From Hymenobacter busanensis (lineage in GTDB: Bacteria > Bacteroidota > Bacteroidia > Cytophagales > Hymenobacteraceae), in the NCBI RefSeq assembly GCF_008727865.1, contig NZ_VTWU01000002.1, forward strand, positions 558,001-622,000: 64,000 bases of DNA. Direction: 5' to 3'. The position numbers and the translations under genes were made by a program. A model generated the notes under the pieces. The model did not search any database. It saw nothing but the letters and a program-made list of their open reading frames with translations, and was not told where the DNA came from. Position 1 is the first letter of the stretch; the number at the start of each line of letters is the position of its first letter. Positions 24,689 through 32,498 of this stretch are shown here, piece by piece.

Positions 24689-25260
24689 TGCTGCGTATTG
24701 CCTTGACCGGCCCCGAATCGACGGGCAAAACCACCCTGAGCCGGCAGCTAGCCGAGCAATACCACACGGTGTGGGCCGCCGAATACGCCCGCGAATACCT
24801 CGAAAGCCGCAACCTGGGCAGCCACTACACCTTGGCCGACCTCGAAATAATAGCCCGCGGGCAGCTGGCGGCCGAGGAAGCTGCCGTAGCCCAAGCCGAA
24901 GCCGCGGGCCTGCCCGTGGTGTTTTGCGACACCGAGCTGCTGGTGATTAAAGTGTGGGCCGAGCACGCCTTTGGCGCCTGCCCCGAGTGGATTTTGAACG
25001 AGATTGAGCACCGCCACTACGACTTGGTGCTGCTGCTGGGCGTGGATATTCCGTGGGAACCGGACCCCTTGCGCGAGCATCCGCAGCTGCGCCAGCATTT
25101 CTACGAGCTGTACCGCAGCGAATTGGACAGCCGCTTGTCCAACTTCGCCGAAATCAGCGGCGACGCTTGCCGCCGGCTGGAACAGGCCCGCTTTCTGGTC
25201 GACGAACTGCTGCTCAGCCACGGCTTTGTGCCGCCTCAGCCCGCCGCGCTGGAATCGTAG
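24688..25260 (+). CDS. NadR-like ATP-binding kinase (ribosylnicotinamide kinase type)
   Basis: 190 aa P-loop protein (AAA_28 family). Walker A is LTGPESTGKTTLSRQL; downstream blocks are EYAREYLESR and VVFCDTELLVIKVW, typical of the kinase half of NadR without the adenylyltransferase half. It would phosphorylate nicotinamide riboside (or a similar vitamin precursor) brought in by PnuC, trapping it in the cytosol and feeding NAD synthesis. The ATG overlaps the pnuC stop. The PnuC-kinase pairing supports the NAD role, but a thiamin-related role cannot be excluded given the TPP-controlled receptor 2.4 kb downstream. Confidence 0.88.
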   Translation: MLRIALTGPESTGKTTLSRQLAEQYHTVWAAEYAREYLESRNLGSHYTLADLEIIARGQLAAEEAAVAQAEAAGLPVVFCDTELLVIKVWAEHAFGACPEWILNEIEHRHYDLVLLLGVDIPWEPDPLREHPQLRQHFYELYRSELDSRLSNFAEISGDACRRLEQARFLVDELLLSHGFVPPQPAALES

Positions 25261-25305
25261 CCCCAGGCTGCCGCACATCGGCCCGGAGTGCGTTATTTGC
25301 GGGCT

Positions 25306-26187
25306 ATGACCTATTTCCTCGAAAACGACCGGTGCCGGGTAGGCATAAACCAGCACGGGGCCGAGCTCAGCAGCTTCGTCCGCAAAGACTTGGGCGGCCT
25401 CGAATACCTCTGGCAAGCCGATGCCGCGGTGTGGGCCCGCCACGCGCCGGTGCTGTTCCCCATCGTCGGCCGCCTGCCCGAGGACACCTACTACCACAAC
25501 GGCCAGGCGTACCGCCTGCCGCAGCACGGTTTCGCCCGCGACCGGGAATTTGCGCTGGTTCAGCAGTCGGCCGACCACCTGGTGTTTCGCCTCACCGACG
25601 ACGAGGCTAGCCACGCCGCGTACCCGTTTGCCTTTGAGCTGGACATCAGCTACCACTTGGTTGACAGTACGCTGCACGTGGGTTGGCGCGTGCACAACCC
25701 CAGCGCGGCGCAGGAGTTGCTGTTCAGCATTGGCGCGCATCCGGCTTTCCGCTGCCCGCTGCTGCCGGACGAGCAGTTCGAGGACTACGCCTTCCGCGTC
25801 GACCACCCCGTGCAGTTCGACCAGTACCTGCTGGCCGGCGGCTTGCTCACGGGCGAAACCGAACCCGTATTTTCCGGGCCGGCCACGGAACTGCCACTGA
25901 CCTACCCGCTATTCGAGCGCGACGCCTTGGTGCTGAAACACTACGATTTCACCCAGATTACGCTCGCCAGCGCCCGTTCGCCGCGGGCAGTGCGCATGAA
26001 GTTCGAGGGCTTTCCGTACCTCGGCCTCTGGACGAAAGGCGCAGGCGCCCCTTTTGTATGCATCGAGCCCTGGCACGGCGTGGCCAGCTCGGTTGGTGCG
26101 CCCAGTGAGTTGCGTGATAAGGAAGGTATTCTGACGCTGGCGCCCGGCCGTGCGTTTGAGGCCAGCTACAGCATCAGCGCCGAATAA
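25306..26187 (+). CDS. Aldose 1-epimerase family protein (LacX-like)
   Basis: 293 aa from the ATG at 25306 (MTYFLENDRCRVGINQHGAELSS). The galactose-mutarotase-like beta-sandwich is indicated by GAELSSFVRKD, FPIVGRLPED, LPQHGFARDREF, the IGAHPAFRCPL block and CIEPWHGVASS. These include the conserved His residues and the Glu expected to act in ring opening. Members interconvert sugar anomers, but the substrate of this subgroup is not known. It sits 45 bases after the NadR-like kinase and four bases before a GNAT gene, probably one transcript. Confidence 0.88.
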   Translation: MTYFLENDRCRVGINQHGAELSSFVRKDLGGLEYLWQADAAVWARHAPVLFPIVGRLPEDTYYHNGQAYRLPQHGFARDREFALVQQSADHLVFRLTDDEASHAAYPFAFELDISYHLVDSTLHVGWRVHNPSAAQELLFSIGAHPAFRCPLLPDEQFEDYAFRVDHPVQFDQYLLAGGLLTGETEPVFSGPATELPLTYPLFERDALVLKHYDFTQITLASARSPRAVRMKFEGFPYLGLWTKGAGAPFVCIEPWHGVASSVGAPSELRDKEGILTLAPGRAFEASYSISAE

Positions 26188-26191
26188 GGAC

Positions 26192-26635
26192 ATGCCGGCT
26201 TCTGCCTTCGACATTCGCCGCATTTCGGCGGAGCAAACCTATGCCTTACGCCACGCGGTGCTTTGGCCCGACAAGCCGCTGGATTATGTGCGGGTGGAAA
26301 ACGACGCGGCCGGTTTCCATTTCGGCGCCTTGCGTGGCGAAGAGTTGGTAGCCGTCATTTCGCTGTTTGTAACCGGGCACGAAGCCCGCTTCCGCAAGTT
26401 TGCCACCCGGCCCGACTGTCAGCACCGAGGCATCGGCTCAGCCTTGCTGCGGCACACGTTCGCTGAAGCGCTGATGCGCGGTGCCACCCATATATGGTGC
26501 GATGCGCGGCAGGAGGCGGCCGGTTTTTACTACCGTTTTGGCATGCGGCAGACCGGGGAGCCTTTTTTCAAAGGTGCGGTTCCGTACGTGCGCATGCGGG
26601 CAACACTCGATTTTAGTGCTGTCGGCTGCGTTTGA
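26192..26635 (+). CDS. GNAT-family N-acetyltransferase
   Basis: 147 aa from the ATG at 26192, four bases after the epimerase stop. The acetyl-CoA-binding motif A is KFATRPDCQHRGIGSALLRH (R/Q-x-x-G-x-G/A), followed by ATHIWCDARQEAAGFYYRFGM, the usual closing strand and helix of GNAT enzymes. The acceptor is unknown. Cytosolic. Confidence 0.85.
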   Translation: MPASAFDIRRISAEQTYALRHAVLWPDKPLDYVRVENDAAGFHFGALRGEELVAVISLFVTGHEARFRKFATRPDCQHRGIGSALLRHTFAEALMRGATHIWCDARQEAAGFYYRFGMRQTGEPFFKGAVPYVRMRATLDFSAVGCV

Positions 26636-26647
26636 GAAGCTTCTGGT

Positions 26648-26887
26648 TTACTGCAAGGCCGGCTCGGTGGGGCGTACTGGGCGCCGCCGGTTGTAGTCAG
26701 GCTCCCAGTCGTTGATGGGGCGCGAAATGCCCGGCGGCAGGTCCAGGTCGGGGAGGCCGTCGTCGAGCGGTTCGCCGCCGTCATCGTCGTTGTCGGCGGA
26801 AGGCGGGCGGGAGTATTTGCGGCGCGGCATCACCATGAAGTAGGCCAGGATGGTGAGAACCACGAGTGTGTATACAAGGCTAATCAT
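26648..26887 (-). CDS. Small single-span membrane protein (79 aa)
   Basis: MISLVYTLVVLTILAYFMVM forms one membrane segment at the N-terminus. A basic PRRKY stretch, an acidic Asp-rich linker (DNDDDGG) and a Pro-rich tail follow. The start is the ATG at 26887; the frame continues upstream but the additional residues run into A+T-poor leader sequence. Function unknown. It is convergent with the GNAT gene and divergent from the TPP riboswitch. Confidence 0.55.
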   Translation of the reverse strand: MISLVYTLVVLTILAYFMVMPRRKYSRPPSADNDDDGGEPLDDGLPDLDLPPGISRPINDWEPDYNRRRPVRPTEPALQ

Positions 26888-27084
26888 GGCGCAATCAGGC
26901 TTGGGTGGCGGGGCAGACTCCCTCCCCGTATAGGCGCTAACGAAGCAGGCCGGGCCGTGGTTTTGCTTCGCGGCGGCTTTTTTTGCCCGCCCACCCGGCC
27001 TCGTCATCGGCTTGACTATCAAGTTAGAAAGCATTTGCCCGAGAAGCAAATAGCCCGGGCTTGCGCCTTTGCCGCGTCGCGCTC

Positions 27085-27092
27085 TACCTTTG
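27085..27092 (+). promoter_or_regulatory. -7 promoter box ahead of the TPP riboswitch
   Basis: TACCTTTG, a perfect TAnnTTTG match. A TTG at 27061-27063 gives a 21-base spacer. Transcription would start near 27099, immediately before the riboswitch. Confidence 0.6.
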
Positions 27093-27101
27093 CCCCGCGT
27101 T

Positions 27102-27187
27102 TAGGGGTGCTCCACCGCTATAGAGGCGGCGCGGGGCTGAGATTATACCCATTGAACCTGATTCGGCTAATACCGGCGAAGGGAACA
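27102..27187 (+). ncRNA. TPP riboswitch (THI element)
   Basis: The conserved blocks occur in order: GGGGTGC (27104-27110), GGGGCTGAGA (27133-27142), ACCC (27147-27150), GAACCTGAT (27154-27162), then the TAATACCGGCGAAGGGA block (27168-27184). Together these are the full thiamin pyrophosphate aptamer. It lies in the leader of the TonB-dependent receptor gene, 75 bases before its start. A possible expression platform is the ACCCCT at 27220-27225, complementary to AGGGGT at 27103-27108 in the aptamer's 5' strand. It predicts repression of the receptor when TPP is abundant. Confidence 0.96.
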
Positions 27188-27261
27188 AACGGTACGCGAA
27201 CGAGAAAGCCGCAGCTCCGACCCCTGGGGCGCGGATTCGTTCCACCTTTTCATTTTTCACC

Positions 27262-29775
27262 TTGTTCAAATTTCACTCCCTGCCCGGGGCGGCCTTTCTG
27301 CTGCTGCTCGGGCACGCGGCATGGGCACAAGGCCCCGTGTCCGGCACCATCACCGATGGCCGCAATGGCCAGGCGCTGCCTGGCGCCACCATCACCCTCG
27401 ACGGTGCCCCGGCCGGCGTCGCCGATGCCAGTGGCGCCTTCAGCCTGCCGGCTGTGCCGGCCGGCGCGCACGAGCTGCGCGTCACGTTTATCGGCTACCA
27501 GGCCAGCACCCGCCGCGTGCTGGGGCAGGCCGCGCCGCAACAGGTGGGCGTAGCGCTGCCGCCGGCCGATGTGCTGACCGGCGAAGCGGTGGTAACGGCC
27601 ACCCGCGCCAACGAGCGGACCGCCACCGCCTACACCAACCTGAGCCGCGAAGAGCTGCAGAAGCGCAACTTCGGTCAAGACATTCCCTACCTGCTCGACC
27701 AGACGCCTTCGGTGGTCGTCAGCTCCGATGCCGGCGCGGGGGTGGGCTACACCGGCATCCGCATCCGGGGGGTAGATGTGACGGGCATCAACGTGACCAT
27801 CAACGGCGTGCCGCTCAACGATGCGGAGTCGCACGGGGCGTTTTTCGTGAATACGCCGGACCTAGCTTCGTCGATTCAGGACATACAGGTACAGCGCGGC
27901 GTGGGCACCAGCACCAACGGCGGCGCGGCTTTTGGCGCCAGCCTGAACATTCGCACGCTGAGCGTAAACCGCGACCCGTACGCCGAAACCCAGAACACCT
28001 ACGGCTCCTTCAACACTTGGCGCAACACGGTGTCGTTCGGCTCGGGCTTGGTGGGCGGCAAGTACACCTTCGACGGCCGCCTCTCACGCATCAGTTCCGA
28101 TGGCTACATCGACCGGGCTTCGTCGGACTTGAAGTCGTACTACTTCGCGGCGGGCTACCAGCAGAAAAACACCATGCTGAAGTTCGTGACCTTTTCGGGC
28201 CGCGAGAAAACCTACCAGGCCTGGGACGGCGCACCGGAAGCCCTGGTAAACGGCGACGCGGCCGCCCTGGAGAAATACATTGCCTTCAACTACATCGAAG
28301 GAGCCGACGCCGAGAACCTGCGCAGAGCCGGCCGCCGCTACAACGTATACACCTACGACAACCAGGTGGACAATTACCAGCAAAACCACTACCAACTGCA
28401 CTTCTCGCAGGGGCTGGGCCAGAGCTGGAACTTGGGCGTGGCCTTGCACCTCACGCGCGGCTTTGGCTACTACGAGCAGTTCCGGGCCGATAACAAGCTG
28501 GCCAACTACGGGCTGCCGCCCGTGGTGGTGGGCACAGCTCCGAACACCGTCACCATCAGCCGCACCGACCTCATTCGGCGCAAGTGGCTCGACAACTACT
28601 TCTACGGCGCTACCTACGCCCTTAACTACCAGCCCCACGGCGACGACCGGCTGAGCGCCACGCTCGGCGGCGGCTGGAACCGCTACGCCGGCGACCATTA
28701 CGGCGAGGTTATCTGGGCCCGCTACGCGTCTACGTCCAGCATCCGGCAGCGCTACTACTTCAACGAGGCCGAGAAAACCGATTTCAACGTTTTCGCCAAG
28801 GCTACCTACCAAGTTGCCCCCCGCGTGGGCTTGTTTGCCGACTTGCAATTGCGCACCATCGATTACCAAATCAAGGGCGTTGATGATGACAAGCGCGACG
28901 TGACCACCCGCGCCAGCTACACCTTCTTCAACCCCAAGGCCGGCCTCACCTTCACCGTAGCCGATGGGCAGCAGCTTTACAGCAGCTTTGCCGTGGGCCA
29001 CCGCGAACCGGTGCGCTCCGACTTTACCGACCGCCCTGCCGACGACCGGGCCCGCGCCGAACGCCTGCACGACGTGGAGGCCGGCTACCGATTCCGGTTT
29101 GCGCGGCCCGTGGCGGGACTATCGGCCGTGCGCGGCGAGGTGAACTACTTCTACATGAACTACCGCAACCAGCTGGTGGCCACCGGGCAGCTCAACGACG
29201 TGGGTACCGCTCTGCGCACCAATATCCCGAGCAGCTACCGCACCGGCGTGGAACTGACGGTCGCCGCCGTGCTGGGTGCCGAGCGCCTGAGCTTGAACAG
29301 CACACTTACGCTCAGCCGCAACCGCCTGCGCCGTTTCCAGGAAACCATCTACGTGTACGACCAAGACTACAACGTGCTGGAAACGCAACTGGTAGAGCGC
29401 AGCAATTCCGCCATTTCCTACTCGCCATCGGTAGTGTCGGCCACCACGGCCGAAACGCAAGTGCTGAAAGGCCTGCGCGTGGCGCTGCTCTACAAAACCG
29501 TGAGCCGCCAGTACCTCGACAACTCAGCCAGCGCCGCCCGCAGCCTGAAGCCCTACCAGGTAGCCGACCTGCGCCTGCGCTACTCCGTGCAGCCGTCGTT
29601 TGTGCGCGAACTGGAGTTTAGCGTGCTAGTGGGCAACCTCTTCAACCAGCGCTATGCGGCGGCCGGCTATACCTACGGCGGCCTTTACCAGCTGGGCGAA
29701 GAGCGGCTGGTATTCAACTTCCTCTCGCCGCAGGCCACACGCAATTTCCTGGCGACGGTGGGCATCAAGTTCTAA
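27262..29775 (+). CDS. TonB-dependent receptor, predicted thiamin uptake
   Basis: 837 aa outer-membrane receptor. Signal peptide at residues ~1-22 (cleavage near AWA-QG), then a carboxypeptidase-regulatory-like domain (about 25-110; SGTITDGRNGQALPGATITL). A plug domain (about 120-240) follows with VGYTGIRIRGVDVTGINVTI and GTSTNGGAAFGASLNIRT, then a 22-strand barrel closing at LATVGIKF. The apparent start is a TTG at 27262, since the riboswitch and leader end just before it. TPP control indicates import of thiamin or a precursor across the outer membrane, powered by TonB; this substrate is inferred from the riboswitch. Confidence 0.94.
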   Translation: MFKFHSLPGAAFLLLLGHAAWAQGPVSGTITDGRNGQALPGATITLDGAPAGVADASGAFSLPAVPAGAHELRVTFIGYQASTRRVLGQAAPQQVGVALPPADVLTGEAVVTATRANERTATAYTNLSREELQKRNFGQDIPYLLDQTPSVVVSSDAGAGVGYTGIRIRGVDVTGINVTINGVPLNDAESHGAFFVNTPDLASSIQDIQVQRGVGTSTNGGAAFGASLNIRTLSVNRDPYAETQNTYGSFNTWRNTVSFGSGLVGGKYTFDGRLSRISSDGYIDRASSDLKSYYFAAGYQQKNTMLKFVTFSGREKTYQAWDGAPEALVNGDAAALEKYIAFNYIEGADAENLRRAGRRYNVYTYDNQVDNYQQNHYQLHFSQGLGQSWNLGVALHLTRGFGYYEQFRADNKLANYGLPPVVVGTAPNTVTISRTDLIRRKWLDNYFYGATYALNYQPHGDDRLSATLGGGWNRYAGDHYGEVIWARYASTSSIRQRYYFNEAEKTDFNVFAKATYQVAPRVGLFADLQLRTIDYQIKGVDDDKRDVTTRASYTFFNPKAGLTFTVADGQQLYSSFAVGHREPVRSDFTDRPADDRARAERLHDVEAGYRFRFARPVAGLSAVRGEVNYFYMNYRNQLVATGQLNDVGTALRTNIPSSYRTGVELTVAAVLGAERLSLNSTLTLSRNRLRRFQETIYVYDQDYNVLETQLVERSNSAISYSPSVVSATTAETQVLKGLRVALLYKTVSRQYLDNSASAARSLKPYQVADLRLRYSVQPSFVRELEFSVLVGNLFNQRYAAAGYTYGGLYQLGEERLVFNFLSPQATRNFLATVGIKF

Positions 29776-29800
29776 GTGCCGGGTTCGTTTTCCGCCAGCG

Positions 29801-29832
29801 CAGCCCCGATGCCGCCCGGTGTCGGGGCTGTT
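29801..29832 (+). terminator. Probable terminator after the TonB-dependent receptor gene
   Basis: A 9-bp perfect stem (CAGCCCCGA, 29801-29809, with 29822-29830) and a 12-base loop. The T-tract after it is short, so efficiency is uncertain. Confidence 0.5.
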
Positions 29833-29903
29833 GCGTGCTATCCGGCGGCATTAAAAGGGTCTTAAATCGACGCACGGCGTAACAATTCGGTAACAAGGCA
29901 CGG

Positions 29904-29911
29904 TAGCTTTG
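29904..29911 (+). promoter_or_regulatory. -7 promoter box of the DUF2490 gene
   Basis: TAGCTTTG, a perfect TAnnTTTG match, 26 bases before the ATG at 29937. No good TTG -33 box. Confidence 0.5.
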
Positions 29912-29936
29912 CACACGCTTACCCATTGCCCTTTTG

Positions 29937-30740
29937 ATGCGCCACCTGTCTGCCCGTTTTGTTGCCGTTCTTCTTTTTGGGTTTCTGTGTTTTACCGCAG
30001 CATCCGTTTTTGCCCAAACGCCCCTGCCCGCGGGCCGTGTGGCCGACCACAACCACCACGTGTGGCTGGTGTACAACGGCGACTTTCAACTGGTGAAACG
30101 CTGGGGCGTGCACACCGAAGCGCAGTGGCGCCGCGCCAACTGGATCAGCGACCCGCAACAGAACTTCGTGCGCGCCGGCATCAACTACCACGCCACCGAT
30201 AACCTGCTGCTTACCGCCGGCTACGCCTTCGCCGACACGCACCCCTACGGCGACTACCCGGCGGCTTCGGCTTTTCCCGAGCACCGCCTGTACCAGCAAG
30301 TACTGCTGAAAGACAACGACGGATGGCTGCAACTGCAACACCGCTACCGGCTGGAGCAGCGCTGGGTGCGCTTTGCGGGCCAGGATATCTACACCTACCT
30401 CAACCGGGTACGCTACCAGTTGCGGCTGGCAGCCCCGTTGGTAGGCGCCAAAATAACGCCCCGCACGCCCTATGTGGTGGCATCCGATGAGTTGTTTGTC
30501 AACTTCGGCCAGAACGTAACCAACAACTTCTTCGACCAGAACCGGCTGTATGGCGCGTTTGGCTACGTGGTGAAGAAAGGCGTGAGCGTGGAGGCGGGCT
30601 ACATGCACCAGTTGGTGCAGCAGCGCAATGGCCGTGTGTTCGAGCACAACCACACCATGCAACTGGGCCTGACGCTGAACCTGGATTTCCGGCGCACACC
30701 CGTGACGCCCGCCGAAGCCGCTCCGGGCGCGTCGCAGTAA
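29937..30740 (+). CDS. DUF2490-family protein, probable outer-membrane beta-barrel
   Basis: 267 aa from the ATG at 29937 (a TTG lies three bases earlier). Signal peptide about residues 1-26 (cleavage near VFA-QT). The mature protein is a series of amphipathic strands with Trp/Tyr girdles and the DUF2490 pattern (NHHVWLVYNGDFQLVKRWGV, FVRAGINYHAT, GAFGYVVKKGVSVEAGYMHQ). It ends in barrel-like MQLGLTLNLDF. These proteins resemble small outer-membrane porin-like barrels; no substrate is known. It has its own promoter, so it is probably not part of the thiamin unit. Confidence 0.82.
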   Translation: MRHLSARFVAVLLFGFLCFTAASVFAQTPLPAGRVADHNHHVWLVYNGDFQLVKRWGVHTEAQWRRANWISDPQQNFVRAGINYHATDNLLLTAGYAFADTHPYGDYPAASAFPEHRLYQQVLLKDNDGWLQLQHRYRLEQRWVRFAGQDIYTYLNRVRYQLRLAAPLVGAKITPRTPYVVASDELFVNFGQNVTNNFFDQNRLYGAFGYVVKKGVSVEAGYMHQLVQQRNGRVFEHNHTMQLGLTLNLDFRRTPVTPAEAAPGASQ

Positions 30741-30773
30741 GGTTAAGCGAATGTAAAGCCAGCCCCTACAGGC

Positions 30774-30802
30774 TTGCCAACCAATAAATCATCCTACCTT
30801 TA
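30774..30802 (+). promoter_or_regulatory. Promoter of guaB
   Basis: TTG at 30774-30776 and TACCTTTA at 30795-30802 with an 18-base spacer, a close match to the Bacteroidota TTTG/TAnnTTTG promoter. It also shows that the in-frame TTG at 30774 is promoter sequence, not the guaB start. Confidence 0.65.
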
Positions 30803-30836
30803 CCCGGCAAAAGGTCCCACTTCTTTTCCTTTTGCC

Positions 30837-32315
30837 ATGGCTGCCGACTCTGTCGCCAAAATTGCCTTCGAGGCCCTGACCTACGACGACGTACTGCTGC
30901 TGCCGGCGTACTCCGAGGTATTGCCCCGCGACGCGGACACCAGCACCCGCCTCACCCGCCGCATCCGGCTCAACATTCCCTTCGTTTCGGCCGCCATGGA
31001 TACGGTGACCGAGTACGAGCTGGCTATTGCGCTGGCGCAGGAAGGCGGCATCGGCATCATCCACAAAAACATGAGCATCAAGGCGCAGGCCGAGCAGGTC
31101 CGGCGCGTGAAACGCTCGGAAAGCGGCATGGTGCTCGACCCCATTACGCTGGGCGAAGGCGCTACGCTGGCCGACGCGCAACACCTGATGCGCAAAAACA
31201 AGATTGGTGGCATTCCCATCGTCGACGGAGAGCGGCGCTTGCAAGGCATCCTGACCTCGCGCGACCTGCGCTTCGAGAAGGATCTGACGCGCTCCGTCAC
31301 CACGGTAATGACGCCCGGCGCCCGCCTCATCACCGCCCAAGCCGGTACCGATTTAGCCCGCGCCGAGGAAATCCTGCACGAAAGCAAAGTTGAGAAGCTG
31401 CCGGTGGTCGACGCCGACGGCCGCCTTGCCGGCCTCATCACCTACCGCGACATTCGCAAGCGCCGCTCCCGCCCCCGCGCCTGCAAAGACGAGCTGGGCC
31501 GGCTGCGCGTGGGGGCTGCCGTGGGCGTAACGCCCGACACGCTGGAGCGCGTAGCGGCTCTGGTGGAAGCCGGCGTCGACGTAGTGAGCATCGACACCGC
31601 CCACGGCCACTCCAAAGGCGTGCTCGACATGGTACGCACCGTGAAGCAGCGCTTCCCCAACCTGGAGCTGATAGCCGGTAACGTGGCCACCGCCGCCGGC
31701 GCCCGCGCCCTAGCCGATGCCGGGGCCGACGCCGTGAAAGTGGGCGTGGGCCCGGGCTCCATTTGCACCACCCGCATCATTGCCGGCATTGGCGTGCCGC
31801 AGCTCTCGGCCGTGCTGGAAGCCGTGCGCGGCCTCGAAGGCACCGACGTGCCCGTTATTGCCGACGGCGGCGTGAAATTCTCCGGCGACGCCGTGAAGGC
31901 CCTGGCCGGTGGCGCGGGCTCGGTCATGATTGGCTCGTTGCTGGCCGGCACCGAAGAGGCACCCGGCGACATCATCATCTACGAAGGCCGCAAGTACAAA
32001 ACCTACCGCGGCATGGGCTCGGTAGAAGCCATGGAAGACGGCTCGAAAGACCGGTATTTCCAAGATGCCGAGGACGACGTGAAGAAACTGGTGCCCGAGG
32101 GCATTGTAGGCCGCGTGCCCTTCAAAGGCGGCGTAGCCGAAGTGCTCTACCAACTGGTAGGCGGCCTGCGTGCCGGCATGGGCTACGTAGGCGCCGCCGA
32201 CATGACGGCCCTGCACCAGGCTCAAATGGTGCGCATTACGGGCGCCGGCCTGCGCGAGTCGCACCCCCACGACGTGCAGATTACGCGGGAAGCACCCAAC
32301 TACAGCAGCCGCTAG
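30837..32315 (+). CDS. guaB: IMP dehydrogenase
   Basis: 492 aa. Oxidises IMP to XMP with NAD, the first committed step to GMP; cytosolic tetramer. The start is the ATG at 30837 ([21 protein letters not shown]). A TIM barrel is split by a CBS pair (about residues 95-215). The catalytic loop [11 protein letters not shown] places the active-site cysteine near residue 309, and the flap region contains [10 protein letters not shown]. Length fits the family exactly. It is transcribed alone between a clear promoter and a strong terminator. Confidence 0.97.
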   Translation: MAADSVAKIAFEALTYDDVLLLPAYSEVLPRDADTSTRLTRRIRLNIPFVSAAMDTVTEYELAIALAQEGGIGIIHKNMSIKAQAEQVRRVKRSESGMVLDPITLGEGATLADAQHLMRKNKIGGIPIVDGERRLQGILTSRDLRFEKDLTRSVTTVMTPGARLITAQAGTDLARAEEILHESKVEKLPVVDADGRLAGLITYRDIRKRRSRPRACKDELGRLRVGAAVGVTPDTLERVAALVEAGVDVVSIDTAHGHSKGVLDMVRTVKQRFPNLELIAGNVATAAGARALADAGADAVKVGVGPGSICTTRIIAGIGVPQLSAVLEAVRGLEGTDVPVIADGGVKFSGDAVKALAGGAGSVMIGSLLAGTEEAPGDIIIYEGRKYKTYRGMGSVEAMEDGSKDRYFQDAEDDVKKLVPEGIVGRVPFKGGVAEVLYQLVGGLRAGMGYVGAADMTALHQAQMVRITGAGLRESHPHDVQITREAPNYSSR

Positions 32316-32346
32316 CTAAACCAGCAGCGCAGCATTTGCGTTAGGC

Positions 32347-32385
32347 AACACCGCCGCCGTTCGGAACCGAGCGGCGGCGGTGTTT
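32347..32385 (+). terminator. Rho-independent terminator of guaB
   Basis: A 13-bp perfect stem (AACACCGCCGCCG, 32347-32359, with 32372-32384) and 12-base loop; the T residues are in and after the right arm. Confidence 0.85.
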
Positions 32386-32498
32386 CTACAAGCGGCCCGC
32401 CTGAGTAGGCGTTTTCTGTGGCGGCTTGTATCTTCGGGCTTCGGCACGCCTGCTTTCTACGCGGCTCCGCCGTACAACATCCGCTGCTTTTTCGCTGC

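Noticed and set aside
30774-30836. Upstream TTG start for guaB adding 21 residues
   Set aside because: The TTG is the -33 promoter element and the region also contains the -7 box; the ATG at 30837 gives the normal IMP dehydrogenase N-terminus.
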